A stretch of 64,000 nucleotides of DNA from Adiantum capillus-veneris (Eukaryota > Streptophyta > Polypodiopsida > Polypodiales > Pteridaceae): NCBI GenBank assembly GCA_014529385.2, contig CM043953.1, positions 70,291,872 through 70,355,871 of the forward strand, in the 5' to 3' direction. The notes beneath the pieces were generated by a model. The model was not told the origin of the DNA. It worked only from the letters and a program-made list of their open reading frames with translations, and searched no databases. Below, one piece after another: positions 32,011 through 43,680 of this stretch (the first letter of the stretch is position 1; each line of letters begins with the position of its first letter). Made by a program: the position numbers and the translations under genes.

Positions 32011-34737
32011 TCCCTCTCACTTATAAACAGTTGTCCTCAACTGTAGAGGTCCAACTGAACTGCCAGGGAGAAACCGGAAAGATTCCAAATCTTGCTCAAT
32101 GGTGAGTTGAGCTAGTCCTTTCTCAAAAGAAAACTTCAAAATTAAATTAAACAAAAATTCAAGAATTCAATACTTACCTTACCGCTTCATGTCCTTCCTC
32201 TAGTACCTCGAGGATATCCTTCACCATTCATCAAACTTACGAGCCATGTAAGAACTCGTCATTCGCGTCTTTCCAACAGATTTGAAGTTTCCTCATCCGA
32301 GAATCTGTTAACTCAATTCCACCTTCTCAATCCTGAGAAGAATAATCCTCCTAGAAATCAATCTAGGTATCTGTCTTTGCGCATAATCCTGCGCTGTTAG
32401 TCTAGAGGGTATTAAACCTCTTGTGTCCTCCCACATAGGGAATGCCCAAATCATGAGTATTAATCTCGATATCTTCCTTCACAAACAAAGTCTGCGATCA
32501 CCTTAAAGAAGGTTCTTGTTCCGAGCCGTCGCTCAACGTAGGCGGACGGTTCCAATCCGAAGATTCCTTGTGCACGACGGCACTTCCTTCCAATCTTATT
32601 CTCCTGCGAGTTATTACCACTAGCAGTGTTTTCCCGACGCCCATTAGCGTCTCTTTCTTGCGAAATCATAAAAAATGATTCACCTTGCAAGCATCAATGA
32701 TAACTTGCAAAATCTCAGGCAGATAGGATTCTAGCCATAGCATTTTTTGAACGTACGTTCAAACCCTGTTCACAATAGAGCGAACCCTCTTTGATTCTCA
32801 GGGGTATTCTCCCATTTGTAATTCTTACCATTTTGAAACGGTTGGCGAACTATATTCTTACGAACATAATAGTTCGAATTTATTCTAACAGCGTGTAAAT
32901 GCTACTTGACCCGCTCATGAGAAACATATACCACAACCAAAAGTTGCTACTATAATGGTAAAAGCACATAGCGTACTCAATGATCAACGACCATCGGAAA
33001 ACCTCTTCTCCGTAGATTCCTTCTACCAAACACATATTCTCGTGTCGGAATATTCTTGCGCGCAAAAAGGCGCTCAAGAGAGTAGAACAAACTCTCGTCC
33101 AGTTCCTTGGCATAGGTCTGCAGCTTCGTATGTTATCCATGTACTCAAAAGTGTACATAATTCTTAAGCTGTGTTAGAGTTTCAATGAACCTGGGAAATT
33201 ACCTTCCCTTCGTAAGATCCTTAGAGCGAAGACGCTCAACTTGATGATCACTTGGCTCGATCTTAGAGCAAAACCCGCTCATCAAATAATCTAGGATTTT
33301 AATCCTTGGATTCCTCAAGCACAGGCCGTAGTCGTCGCTTGTTCCTTCCCTCCTAAAGAGAGTGTTCATTCACTTGTGCAAAAAGCACTACCATATCTTC
33401 CCTTACCGGGTAGGGGTGTTGGTTCATAAGGTACTCAAGCTTAATGAAAGCTTTTCTTTGCTGGAAAGCTCAGAATGGTTCCTTCATAATTTCCTACCCG
33501 CAGTAGCAGGTAATTTGTTCGAGAATTAGCGGATACCAGATCAATTATGGACCTTCCGGATGGTTAAGCAAAGTAGTTCATCGTATAAAACAATGTTCTG
33601 ACTCAACCCTACTCTCATAAGCACTCAAGAGTGATCAGTCTTGGCTAGACTTATGCAATCCTCGTGCGAAAAAGAAAACGCGCTTTGTAACTTCCTCAAA
33701 GACTTAACTTTGATCAGACTTGCCCTCTCACTTGAAGTTTGAGGGTCTTCTATTCAAAAAACTTAGGAGTTAGATTGAATTCCCTTACTCTAAACTTTCT
33801 CCGGATAGCAACGTATTCTTCGAGGAGAGGTAACAAAAATTCGTTGTTTCTTGGTTCAACGGTTCTCGTCCCACTACGGGGATTGTATTCTATGTACATC
33901 AAGGTGTACACTTTCAGCTTTTATTGATGACTCCACCATCTGCTGCAAAGTATCTTGCAGATGGGTTTACAAAATTCGGGCAAAAGTCCTTCGTTAAATT
34001 TGTTCATCTTTCCTTCCTCAGAGAGGATCGAGAATGGAGCTACCTTGGCAAGAGTGAACCACTACTTGTTTTGACTCGCTCGTGTTCCTATTGGGCAAAC
34101 CAATCCCAATCTTCTTGAATGCCTTCCTCAAAGCGTAGAGGAAAAAGATTTGTCGGAAAATTCAGCCTTGAATTGAATCCAAGTCTTGTTGTAAGTTCCT
34201 TGAGCTTGGGTATACCACCAAGGACTTGCAATCCCCTTGATGTGTTTGGTCACATGCCTCACCTTCGAAGTTTCTCACAAATTGCCATTTGCAAAGGCAA
34301 CTTCAAACTGTCGAATGAAAGCGGTAGCTTTCGGGGCATCTTCCCTTCCGTCAAAAGTATCAAACTTGACTGGAAGTGTTCCTAGGTCTAGAGACCTTCT
34401 TCATATCCTTCCCGAAATGACGGGATTTCATGGCTATAGTTCTGGATTGACGTTCATGGATATTTTCTAGATTCTGAAGAATCTCGAGCATTCCGCTCCT
34501 TTGATTCTCTAGGTTCTTGAGCATCATGCTCTTGTCGCCTTCTCAAAGAATCCCCAGCCTTGTGTCGACTTCATGCAGAGAGAAAAAAAAAAAAATTCCA
34601 ACTCTGCGAGCTTTCTCTTGCAGGACTTAGGTTTCCGCCTGCTTACTTCTCTCTTGGCTTGTCATGGCTTCTTCTCGTATCTTCCCAGAGTCGTCCTCCT
34701 TTACAGAGAAAGAGAGGAGACCATGCTTTGACACCAC
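32011..34737 (-). pseudogene. Interior of element C with decayed gag
   Basis: On the minus strand at about 34385-34130 a gag core can be followed: FDTFDGREDAPKATAFIRQF, EVAFANGN, HIKGIASPWWYTQAQGTYNK and W-QFKAEFSDKSF, with one stop after FANGNL. The remaining interior has many stops in all frames; fragments near 33160-32880 may be gag or pol remains but carry no clear motif. No CCHC knuckle, protease or YVDD-type motif was found, so the element would depend on another for movement. Confidence 0.6.
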
Positions 34738-36249
34738 TGTCACAAACGGGAGCGCATAACAATATAAAATATACTCAGATAAATAGAATTTATCTCTTAT
34801 TATTGAAGCCAAAGGATATAGAGAGAAATAGATAGAGAGAGAGAGAGAGTGAGAAGATCGACACAGTACTGGGGACCAGAAGATGGGTTGGTCCCCCCAC
34901 CTTAAAGAGAATTCTTTATTAGGGAGAATCTTTTACAAGCACAAGAACCGGAGAAAACCCCTCCGTTCTAAATCTCTGACTCGATGGTCGTTTCCTCCCG
35001 TAAGGGAAATCCGAGAGACAAGCTCTCAATCCTTTTTGCGTCTGTACTCGGAGTTGAGACTCCGCAGACAATTTCCGAATTCCGTTTCCGGAATTCCCAA
35101 GCGTAGGCCAAGGCCTTCTCGCTTCTCCTTCGCGATGAAGTACCTGCAAACACACACGCAAACACACGACAACAATTCGTTGGCGAATCCACAATATCTA
35201 CATGTCACTCTTGCCCGAGAAAAGCGACTTCCGTGCTTCGTAGTCTCACGATCTCTCGCGTCTTCTGGCGGCAGAGTCTTCTCTTGCTGGCGCTGGCAAC
35301 CTCCCTTCGGTGAGGACATGTGGTGCTTTTATAGCTCCTTCACCACGGCACGAATAGCTGCTCGCGAAGAGATCGCGGCCGTTTTTTTTTTTATATATAA
35401 TAAATTTTTTTAATTTTAAATTTTATTTTTTTTTCTGTTCTAACCGAAATAGGGAGAGAGAATTCGCTGGTTGGTTTTGTTGCTTTATTTTCTAAGTGGC
35501 TGCCCACTTATTAAGTGGACGGCCGGCATATTTTTAAAATTGGTCTGAACCTACCCAAAGACTCAATAAAACTTTATAAGTTAAAATCAATGCTTTCACA
35601 GCACTTCCCAGGCGTCCCTAGATGCAACCACATGCACGAATGCAATGCAAACATAGATTCCTCGTGGGAAAGCGTTTGCTCTTCCCGGAAAACTCGTTCA
35701 AATTTTCCGCTTTTTAAGAAAAGCTTCTCATAACCCATCTTTATTCTTGTGCTTGTGTCTTTACGCATATTCCAATTCGGATTTCCTCTCGACTATGGAT
35801 ATCCCCTTTCCGATGCACCCGTCACCCACCTTGTGACGCATCAAGAATACCCATCACCTAGTCCTTTCCTACCGAACTTACGGTACAATCCCCTTCACGA
35901 TGCTCTATGTCACCCATCCTATGACGCATCAGAGATGTCCGTTCCCGGATGGTCGGATTCTTCTTCCCGATGCTCCCTGTCACCCATTCGATGTGACGCA
36001 TCATAAGTACCCGTTCCTGGTGGCCTTACAGATATTCTCGTTCACAGTGCTATCGTCATTACTTTGAATGACGCACTAGGAATACTCTGTACTCAGATGT
36101 CTCTAGTGAGAAAAACCCTCACTTAAAATTCCAATAATTCATTTAGAATTATTTTTCCTTGATGTTCCAAGCGAGAAAACCCTCTCACTTATAGATCCAA
36201 TAATTCATTTAGAATTATTGTTCTGTCAGATAAAGCCAATTTAGCAACA
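34738..36249 (-). repeat. 5' LTR of element C
   Basis: 1512 bp, very similar to the left copy, with small differences such as an extra 13 bp near 35447, a changed A/T block near 35383-35440 and scattered substitutions. Ends GCAACA and is followed by GACTTCC of the host element B. Confidence 0.9.
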
Positions 36250-37288
36250 GACTTCCTGACATATAAACTTTTCAGCTTTTCATAAAAAATCCGCATACAT
36301 TCGTGCTCATCCATGAGAGAAACGTGCTCAACATACAATATGTCATGCCTAGGAAAAGGGATCACATAACGATGTCGACTAAAATACAGGAAACCGTCAC
36401 GAATGAAACATTTGAACAATGCGTGCGTATCAATCATGCGAACACATAATAGTTCCTGTGAGGGTTATGTGGACTTATGCTCGAGAGCCAAGATCAATCC
36501 TTCGTGATTGATCGAATCTGCAACGAGGTTAGCTTCTCTAGTAAAAGCATCAACTAACACATCATCCTTGTGAACAATCACATCTTCTTCATGCAACTCA
36601 TCATGCTTGTGAGAAATCACATCTTGATCATGCAAATCATCATGCTTGTCATTGTCATTCAAATCATTATGGAAATCATTGGCATCCAAATCATCATGCT
36701 TATCATTGTCATTCAAATCATCATGCAAATCATTGTCAATGAAATCATCATCATGCTTCACACAATCATGCAAATCCTGTGTGTCATGCTTTGGAGAGAA
36801 GAGACAGAGAGAGTCTCCTTTCCCCAAATCTCTTGCATCTGTGCCTGAACTTGAGAATAGAGTTGCCAAAACTCTTTGTTGTGGTGGTCGCTCTTTTCTT
36901 TGAGGGCTTTGTTCTCGCGATCAAATTCTGCTTGTCTTGCTTTGTTCTCTCGATCAAATTCTGCTTCTCGTGCTTTGGCTTCCAAGCGTGCTTGCTTGCT
37001 CTCACGCGCTATGGCTGCCATTGTTTCTTGGTACTGACGCTCTATGGCTGCCATGTCTTCTTCATAGACTGTTCTTTCTGCTTCTCGTTCGGCATCTCTT
37101 GCTTTGTCTTCTAACTTCTTGTCCATCATCCTCTTGTTGAAAGCCTCCATAGGAGTTAGTGCAATCCTTGTCGTAGATGGAAAAGGGGGAGGGTCGGAAA
37201 AACCTCCTGGTGGGGAAAATTCTTCTTCGCCTCTCTCGTGCTCATCACCTCCAAGCGAAGTATCCATTCCGCTTCGAGTGATGATCAT
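36189..37288 (-). pseudogene. Element B gag-like frame with coiled coil and Asp/His repeats, frameshifted
   Basis: Starts at 37288 (MIITRSGMDTSLGGDEHE), parallel to element A. The helical segment is longer than in A, with repeats such as REAEFDRENKARQAEFDREN. It continues through SQVQAQMQEIWGKETLSVSS and then shifts frame near 36800, a different place from A. The other frame (to 36465) holds repeated D/H-rich units (NDNDKHDDL, HDDLHDQDV), more copies than in A. From about 36437 a further frame (ALFKCFIRDGFLYFSRHRY, ILYVEHVSLMDEHECMRI) was cut by element C. The shared, differently broken frames argue for a real ancestral protein. Confidence 0.6.
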
Positions 37289-37740
37289 TCTGCAATCGTG
37301 GGTTCTTGTGGGTTCTTAAGTTCACGAGGAACTTGGGTTCTTGCGGGTCTTGGGTCTTGGGGTTCTTGAGTTCTTGAGGTTCTTGAGGTGTTCTTTCGCT
37401 TGCAAATCGGGTTGGAGAAGGATCTTCTCTTCACCCGAGTTCTGCTCCTTTCTGCGGGCGCACCCCTTGGCAGCCTTGCGCTCACACCAAGGTTGCTTTT
37501 ACCCACCTCACGTCCATTGGCCGGCTGCTAAGTGCACGGTCCGCTCTCAATGAGTGAAAAGAGACACAAGGGGAGGCTGGACAAGCCCTTCTTTCTTGGG
37601 ATTCCTGTCACTCTTCAACAAAACACGATTAGGAATCGACATGCCCAAGCGAGCTTGGGTTTGTGCGGCCTCAACAAGCAAAAAAAAAATCTTGTGGTTC
37701 TTGTGGTTCTTGTGGTTCTTTCCTTGAGTGATACAGAACA

Positions 37741-37761
37741 CTGCCAAAGCTCTGATGCCAA
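37741..37761 (-). promoter_or_regulatory. Primer-binding site of element B
   Basis: On the minus strand TTGGCATCAGAGCTTTGGCAG directly follows the 5' LTR. It differs from the usual TGGTATCAGAGC by one base. Confidence 0.85.
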
Positions 37762-38935
37762 TGTTAGGTGCAGCGGAATGATTGTTTGCGCTTTGCTCAA
37801 GATGAGTGCTCCGAACTGTGCTCAAGGTTCCTTTAAGTTCTTATGGAAGGGAGAAGCTTCCGTTCTTTATGGAAAGTGCTATGATCACAACAAAGTGAAT
37901 GGACACTGTGCGTGCAAGTGAATGAGACTGAGAGATAGAGAGAGAAGAGAGATACGACACTAGAGACGTTGTAAAACCCTCCTCCGAAGGCCCCACTCTC
38001 GTCGGCGAGAGTGGTCTACTTATGATTGCACAAAGTGGTACAATGACAATGCAATCGGGACTATGCCGGTGACGACGACGGTGATGACGACGACGACTTG
38101 ATGGCTGAAATCTGCGGTCTTCTAATTGCTGAAATTCGGGACTGTTTCGGTAGCTGAATATGACTGTTTTGGCTGCGTTTTCATGGGCTGAAATTGGGGG
38201 TTCTGCTGCAACCACTTAGGCTGAATTCTGCTGCGTTTTCTATCTGCTGAAATCTGCGTTTTTGTTGCTATGTGTTGGGCTGAAAAACGCCAATGAGCTG
38301 CAGCGTTTTTGGCTGAAAAACGCTAGGGCTTGTGAGGGGTGTCGGGTTGCCGGTCCTAGGGAAAAACGCCAATGATGGCTGATGCTAGCAAAACGCTAGT
38401 ACTGATGCTTCTAGCGATGGGAGGAATCTGCAAACAACTGGGATGCTGATGATGTTGACGATCATGCAAGACTGGGAAAAAACGCTAGAAAAGTGGGAGT
38501 TGGTCTAGCGCTAGAAAACGCTGGGGGCTGCTGAGGGGGTACTGTTGAGAAGTTGCCTGTTGAGCGGGAAGCTCTTGCTGCCTCTTCTGCCAATTACTGC
38601 TAACTTGGGTTTGCTTATATATTAACTTAGCAAAATTGCCCTACCTACTTTTGATGAAAAGTCACTTAAAAATAATAAGTGAAAATAACTAAAAAATAGG
38701 GAAAATAGGCTAAATGCACTGGAAAATTTCCCTGACTGAATCTGATGGATACTGATGATCATGCTGTGTGCAACCGGAGGATATGCATCTATGCTAAGTG
38801 ACTGGGTATGCACGGTCTACGAATAGACTCACAAAAAGTGCCAGATCACTGCTATCTAGACTAACTTGACTGACTGAACCCTTATCACGCTGTAGCTTGT
38901 CCACGGACACATAGGGTTGGATGTGTCACGTGACA
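37762..38935 (-). repeat. 5' LTR of element B
   Basis: 1174 bp, from TGTTAGGTGCAGCGGAATGA to GGATGTGTCACGTGACA. Keeps the terminal palindrome TGTCACGTGACA. Relative to the left LTR it lacks a few short stretches (for example near 38250 and 38740). Confidence 0.92.
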
Positions 38936-38940
38936 CCTCG

Positions 38941-39524
38941 ACAAACGACAATAGAAAGAAGAACTCCTAGAAAAAGAAGGATGCACCACCCCGCTTGACT
39001 GCGGAATAGAGAGCTGACTATCTCAAAGAGGGGAAGTGTTTTGGTTGCAAGGAACAAGGGCACATCTCTGCAAAGTGCCCCAAAAAGGCACAACGAGGAC
39101 AAATTGAAGAAAGGCCTGAGAGTTCTAGAACAGCGGAAGAACGTGGTAGGAAAGGCAAGATGAAAGCAGGGTTACATGGGAACCGACCCAAGTCAGATGG
39201 ATGAAAGTACGGAACTTTGCCGTGCAAGGGGCAAAGTAAAAGATCAGGAAGCCCTCATTTTCTTTGATGGAGGAGCCAAGGTCAACTTCGTTTCACCTGA
39301 ATTGGCAGCTCCGACTTGAGATTACGCCCGACAGGATGGGGCCATTGGCGGAGGCAGTTCTAGCGGTGCCCAGATAGGATGTAGCCATTACACCTATCAT
39401 CGGCAAACTGTTTGCATTGTCAAGGGTATTTAGGTCACGAGGACTTTTACATCATGCCTTTGGAAGGGTGTGACGTCCTCCTAGGAATACCTTGGTACCA
39501 TAAGAACAATGAAGTGGTTGATCG
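38941..39524 (+). pseudogene. Gypsy element F: zinc knuckle and protease
   Basis: The frame at about 39005-39205 reads ADYLKEGKCFGCKEQGHIS and AKCPKK, an intact CCHC nucleic-acid-binding knuckle. The protease start ALIFFDGGAKVNFVSPELA (about 39247-39303) has Gly where the catalytic DSG or DTG is expected. After stops, GCDVLLGIPWYHKNNEVVD (about 39470-39523) is the usual end of the gypsy protease. The chain is then interrupted by the small insert at 39525. It joins with gag at 28745 across element B. Confidence 0.82.
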
Positions 39525-39949
39525 TGAGGATTCTAGGTACTAATCCTTAATTAAATACTTAAACTCATGATTAATACTTAAAAAACTCGAACTGAACTCA
39601 GAAACAAGACTTAGAAGACTCTGTGTTGATTGATTGAATGTGTGATACAAGGGCTCCTTATATAGGAGACGAAGAGACATAAATGAAAAGACACTTCTCA
39701 TGGTCAAGAGACGCACATCCTTTCGGCGAAGAGCTGCAACCAGTGGGCGAAGAGTCGCACCCGTAGAGCGAAGGGGTGTGACCAGTCATCGAAGGAGTGT
39801 GGCTTTTGGCGAAGAGGCACGTCTCTTGGGCGAAGGGGACCGGGGTGTGACCATCCAAGCGTAGGGGTCCTCCTTGGCATGGCACTTCGCGTATCTGCAA
39901 CTAGAAGTAGATGCAATGCTGTTAACATAGTCACAATCGTGACATCGAC
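39525..39949 (+). mobile_element. Small TG...CA insertion in F, probably a solo LTR
   Basis: The 420-bp piece 39525-39944 begins TGAGGATTC, ends CGTGACA and carries a TATA-like CTTATATAGG (about 39658). It separates the protease end (NEVVD) from the following codons (YRATKKVIV). The right flank TCGAC (39945-39949) and left flank TTGAT differ by two C-to-T changes, as expected for a decayed 5-bp duplication. No matching second LTR is in the window. Confidence 0.6.
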
Positions 39950-42430
39950 TATCGGGCCACCAAGAAAGTGATAGTGACCAATGAGAAGGGCAGGAAATTT
40001 GTACTTTGATGTAAAATTGAAGGGCGAGTCCGTCCCTATTGTATCTACTTCGGCTATTTCAAAATTAATGAAATCCAGTCTTTTTGTTTACTCGATTTAT
40101 TTGAAAGAATTGAATGATGAACAACGAACGAACATGTCTAAATTGGACAAAGAACGACAATAATTTATGCACACATGCTGACTATTTTTCAAAAGCCCTA
40201 CCAGGCGAGTTATCTCCATCTCGTCCTGAGGACCACACTATTGATTTGATCCCTGGACCCTGAACCACACCACCGAACCGGCCACCTTACCGTGTTAGCC
40301 GAGCCCAGAATGAAGAAATCATGAACCAAGTGAAAGACCTTCTTGAAAAGGGTCTCATCCAGCCTAATACTTCACCTTACTGTTCTCCGGTTTTACTAGT
40401 ACTAAAGAAAGACGGATCTTGCAGAATGTGCATTGACTATAGAGCTCTCAATAAAATCACCATCAAGAATAGATTCCCGTATCCAAGGATGATGAAATTC
40501 TTGACAGACTTCAGGGATCCTCTTTTTTCAGAAGGATTGATTTGAAAAGCGGATATCCTCAGATCAGAATCGCTCCGAGAAATATCTACAAGAGAGCCTT
40601 TCGGACAAGCTTTGGTTTGTACGAATTTTTGGTGATGCCCTTTGGACTTACAAATGCTTCAGCAACTTTCAACTGAATGATGGATAGGATTTTCCGAGAG
40701 CATCGATTTTTTGTGGGCACTTTCTTTAATGACATTATAGTTTTCTCTAAGAATGAAGCAGAGCACCGACACGATCTGCTACAGGTCTTTCAAGCATTGC
40801 GCGATCATAGATTGGTTATCATTGCCAAAAAGAGCGAGTTTTTCTTGCCAGAAATACATTTCTTGGGACACATCGTCTTAGCAACAGGAGTACAGATGGA
40901 CCCGGCCAAAATTGAGACTATCCGCGATTGGCCTAACTTAAAGAATGTTCATGAAGTTCGAAGCTTTTTGGGCTTGCGCTCTTACTACCGGCGGTTCACC
41001 CGAAAGTTTGCAGAGATAGCTTTGCCTTTGCGCTTATTGACTCAGAAAGGAATCCCTTTCACGTGGGGACTGACAGAGGTGATTGCTTTTCAGACACTTG
41101 AGGAAAAATTGACTACTGACCAGGGTTGGCTTTGCTAGACTTGCAAAAGCCATTCAAAGTTTATTGTGACGCTTGTGGTCATAGTCTGGGAGCGGTCTTA
41201 ATGCAAGAGGGCAATGTGATTGCTTATGAAAGTAGAATGTTTTCAAGGCCAGAATTGATAGCGCAGATTTATGAGAAAGAGCTATTGGCAGTGATCCATG
41301 CTCTTACACAGTGGCAACATTATCCACTTGGAGCCGACTTCACAGTTTTTACAGATCATCAGAGTCTGCGCTACTTCTTGTCACAGAAGCAACTTTCGGA
41401 AAAGTAGATGCAATAGGCTAATATCTTGTCACAGTTTCACTTCTAGATTGTCCATGTTCAGGGACAGAAAAATTTAGTGGCAGATGCATTGTCTCGGAAG
41501 CCCCTTGTCTTTGCTATTTCCGCAATCCATCGATACCACCTTGAAGGGGACAGAGCGTTATTTCTATTGGCCGAGACTCAAGGAAGATGTGGACGACTTT
41601 GTTCGCAGTTGTTTAGTATCCCAAAAGGTCAAGTTTGATAGGCATAAGACATAGGGATTACTACAGCCTTTACCCATTCCCACCCGTCCCTAGAAAAGTA
41701 TTGCAATGGATTTCATCTTTGATCTCCCGAAGACGCAGAGTGGACACGATGGCATTTGGATTGTCATTGAAGGATTTAGCAAGCAAGCTCACTTTATTTC
41801 GGTAAAGAAAACAATCAAGCCGGACCATTTAGCGAGACTGTTCATTGCATAGATATTTCGGTTACATGGCATGCCTGAGACATTACCTTTCTCAGCACCA
41901 AGGACAAGGTTTTTGAAGCCGACCAGTACACGAGGGACTTGGACACTGCTTTTGCCAAGGTCAGCGAGGCTCTAAAGAAGTCTCAAGAACGACACAAGAA
42001 GGCATCCGATCGATATCGACGCGTTTTGAAATTAAAGGAAGACGATTGGGTGCTCTTACGTTTTGAAAAGGCACGCCTAAGGAAACGAAAGGGAAAGGAG
42101 CAGCCTCTCCAAAGCTTAGCATGAGGTATTATGGCCCTTACCTGATTAAAGAAAAGGTAAATGACATCTCCTTTCGACTCAAGCTGCCAGATACTTGGAA
42201 GTTTCACAATGCATTCCATGTCTCTTGAAACCATTTAAAGGTGAGGTGCCAGTTGATAGGGAGCCTGATAGATTTTGGCACACAAGGAAAGAAAACTGAA
42301 AGGTAAAGTGATTTGGCGGTTTTTAGTTAAATTCAAGAACTATCCGGCTTTGGATGCGAATTGGATGGAGGAGGAGGATCTAGCAGATACTCCTCCGATT
42401 TTGGAACTTTACTTGAAGCATTCGGTTTAG
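39950..42430 (+). pseudogene. Gypsy element F: reverse transcriptase, RNase H, integrase and chromodomain
   Basis: The RT starts near 40270 ([40 protein letters not shown]). After a frameshift near 40525 come [33 protein letters not shown], and GTFFNDIIVFSKN (about 40720), where the usual DD pair reads ND. RNase H runs FKVYCDACGHSLGAVLMQEG (about 41155) to FTDHQSLRYFL and LVADALSRKP. The integrase is deleted in part: YWPRLKEDVDDFVRSCLVSQ, SIAMDFIFDLPKTQSGHDG (about 41700), then a jump to DTAFAKVSEALKKSQERHKK. Near 42125 RYYGPYLIKEKVNDISFRL leads to a chromodomain (about 42325-42425), FLVKFKNYPALDANWMEEED. This places F among Ty3/gypsy chromoviruses, whose chromodomain guides integration to marked chromatin. 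Many stops; not functional. Confidence 0.9.
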
Positions 42431-42971
42431 CTCTGTCTACTTTGAGAGATCCCGTAAAATCAGCAGGGTTGAATCTGGTGCAGAGAGATTGCACAAGGGG
42501 GGAGTCACTCCGCTCGTTTGATCCCTTTGGGTTTCAAGGATACTGCTGTGCTGACAGTATTCTGCTGTATGACTTTATGAAATGGAATTCTCGAAATTGA
42601 ACATGAATGATTTGTACTCTCTCATGTGACTTGTTTGAGTGCAGGATCTGAAAGACAAAATGACTGCAGCATTTCGTAAAAATCTCTATAGACATGATCA
42701 CAATAAGGATAGGTTAATCCGGCATCAGTGAGGTCCGGGATGGAACTAGATGGGGTAATTAAATACGTTGCTGGTAGTCATGGTCTGAGATTTGGAATGA
42801 ATTTTTTTGTGATTGATTTGTCTTGTGATGTCATGTGCAGTGATGTGATTGTCGTCTTTGTACAAGTGCTAGATGTGTCGTGTCGAGGTCGTATCTAGTG
42901 CGTCGGTACTTAGAGTCAATGTCTGCTGAAGGTTTATGGCCTCTGTCTGTTTTGCAGGCATAATCGAGGGC
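42431..42971 (+). other. Element F 3' untranslated interior
   Basis: Region between the chromodomain stop and the 3' LTR. An open frame inside it (to 42600) is a chance continuation without motifs. No clear polypurine tract directly before the LTR was seen. Confidence 0.6.
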
Positions 42972-43454
42972 GATTACAAATTGAAGACATGGCAGTTCTG
43001 CCCAGAGACACAAAGGTAGAGTACGGATGTTGATGTGGCAGGCCGTACGGATCTCGTAAATCGTGTTGATAGGATGATGTGGCATAGCGTACGGATTTTC
43101 CACTTTTTGCGTTGACATGCTGACGTGGCCTGCTGTACGGAATTTCGCTTTTTGCGTTGATAGATTTTGAGCGAGTTGCTTTTGGGACAGTTTGCTTTTA
43201 AGTTTTACTTCTTTTGGAGGCTCTGCTTGTAGCATCCTTTGTAAGAATAAAAAGGACCCAAGGGCCTCACTTCAGAGCATCTGGACGTAGAGTCTGAGAG
43301 CTGAGGAACCGCGGGAGTTGTACTTTGCTCAAAGATTAATACAAAAAGAAATATCGAAAGGGGCACTAGTCTCTCTTGGCACGGAACTACGTCGGGCCGT
43401 GTTGACTCAATTAATTGTTAAGTGTTTTAAGTGAATCTCTCTTGTGTCACGACA
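42972..43454 (+). repeat. 3' LTR of element F
   Basis: 483 bp. The start has decayed (GATTACAAATTGAAGACATGG in place of TGTCACAAATTGATGATGTGG) and it ends GTGTCACGACA. It shares with the 5' LTR and the solo LTR at 19532 the GTACGG and TGACGTGG motifs, GCATCC-TTGTAAGAATAAA and GACGTAGAGTCTGAGAG. No 5-bp duplication pairs it with the left border of the 5' LTR. Confidence 0.82.
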
Positions 43455-43680
43455 GAACTTAGACTTGGGGTGCCCAATTTTGTTACAACGGGGCAAACTC
43501 AGAAAGTGGTACTGCTCATTGGTGCTCTTCCAGTGACTATCCAAGATTATCATGGAAAAGCCGATTTCCACATTATGAAGTTGAGCAATTGCGACGTTCT
43601 CTTGGGCATGCCTTGGCACGACAAGAATGATGCAACTCTCCACATCGGAACCAAACCATTACCCTAATGCAGAGGACAAG
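43455..43680 (+). pseudogene. Gypsy protease C-terminal fragment (likely G continued)
   Basis: The frame reads ELRLGVPNFVTTGQTQKVVL, LIGALPVTIQDYHGKADFHI and LSNCDVLLGMPWHDKNDATL, the distal half of a gypsy aspartic protease. It fits as the continuation of the G protease that stops at 23213 (AELAMG), but the two sides overlap by about five codons instead of sharing a 5-bp duplication. After it the coding sequence is lost; no RT follows. Confidence 0.75.

Larger units (their letters stand above)
30510..36254 (-). mobile_element. Element C: LTR retrotransposon nested in B, reverse orientation
   Basis: Two direct repeats of about 1.5 kb (30515-32010 and 34738-36249) flank a 2.7-kb interior. Each starts TGTCACAAACGGGAGCGCAT and ends GCCAATTTAGCAACA on the plus strand. 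Element A shows the uninterrupted target (GGAATGTGACTTCC on the minus strand). Here GTGAC precedes the element and GACTT follows, so only GAC is clearly duplicated. The site next to the right LTR on the minus strand is TGGTGTCAAAGC, a PBS variant. The interior holds a decayed gag but no reverse transcriptase. Confidence 0.88.
28741..38940 (-). mobile_element. Element B: A-family LTR retrotransposon in reverse, TSD CCTCG, containing element C
   Basis: CCTCG at 28741-28745 and 38936-38940 brackets two LTRs (28746-29959 and 37762-38935). On the minus strand the 5' LTR is the right one. It is followed by a PBS TTGGCATCAGAGC (37761 downward), and the PPT GAAAAGGAGGGGA (29972-29960) precedes the left one. 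Without element C the interior is about 2.07 kb, close to element A's 1.93 kb, and it carries the same open frames. B sits inside the gag gene of F, so it is younger than F. C lies inside B, so it is younger still. Confidence 0.93.

Noticed and set aside
34883-35413. 176-codon plus-strand frame, with similar ones at 30679-31078
   Set aside because: Both lie inside the two LTRs of element C and repeat because the LTRs are copies; no domain is recognisable.
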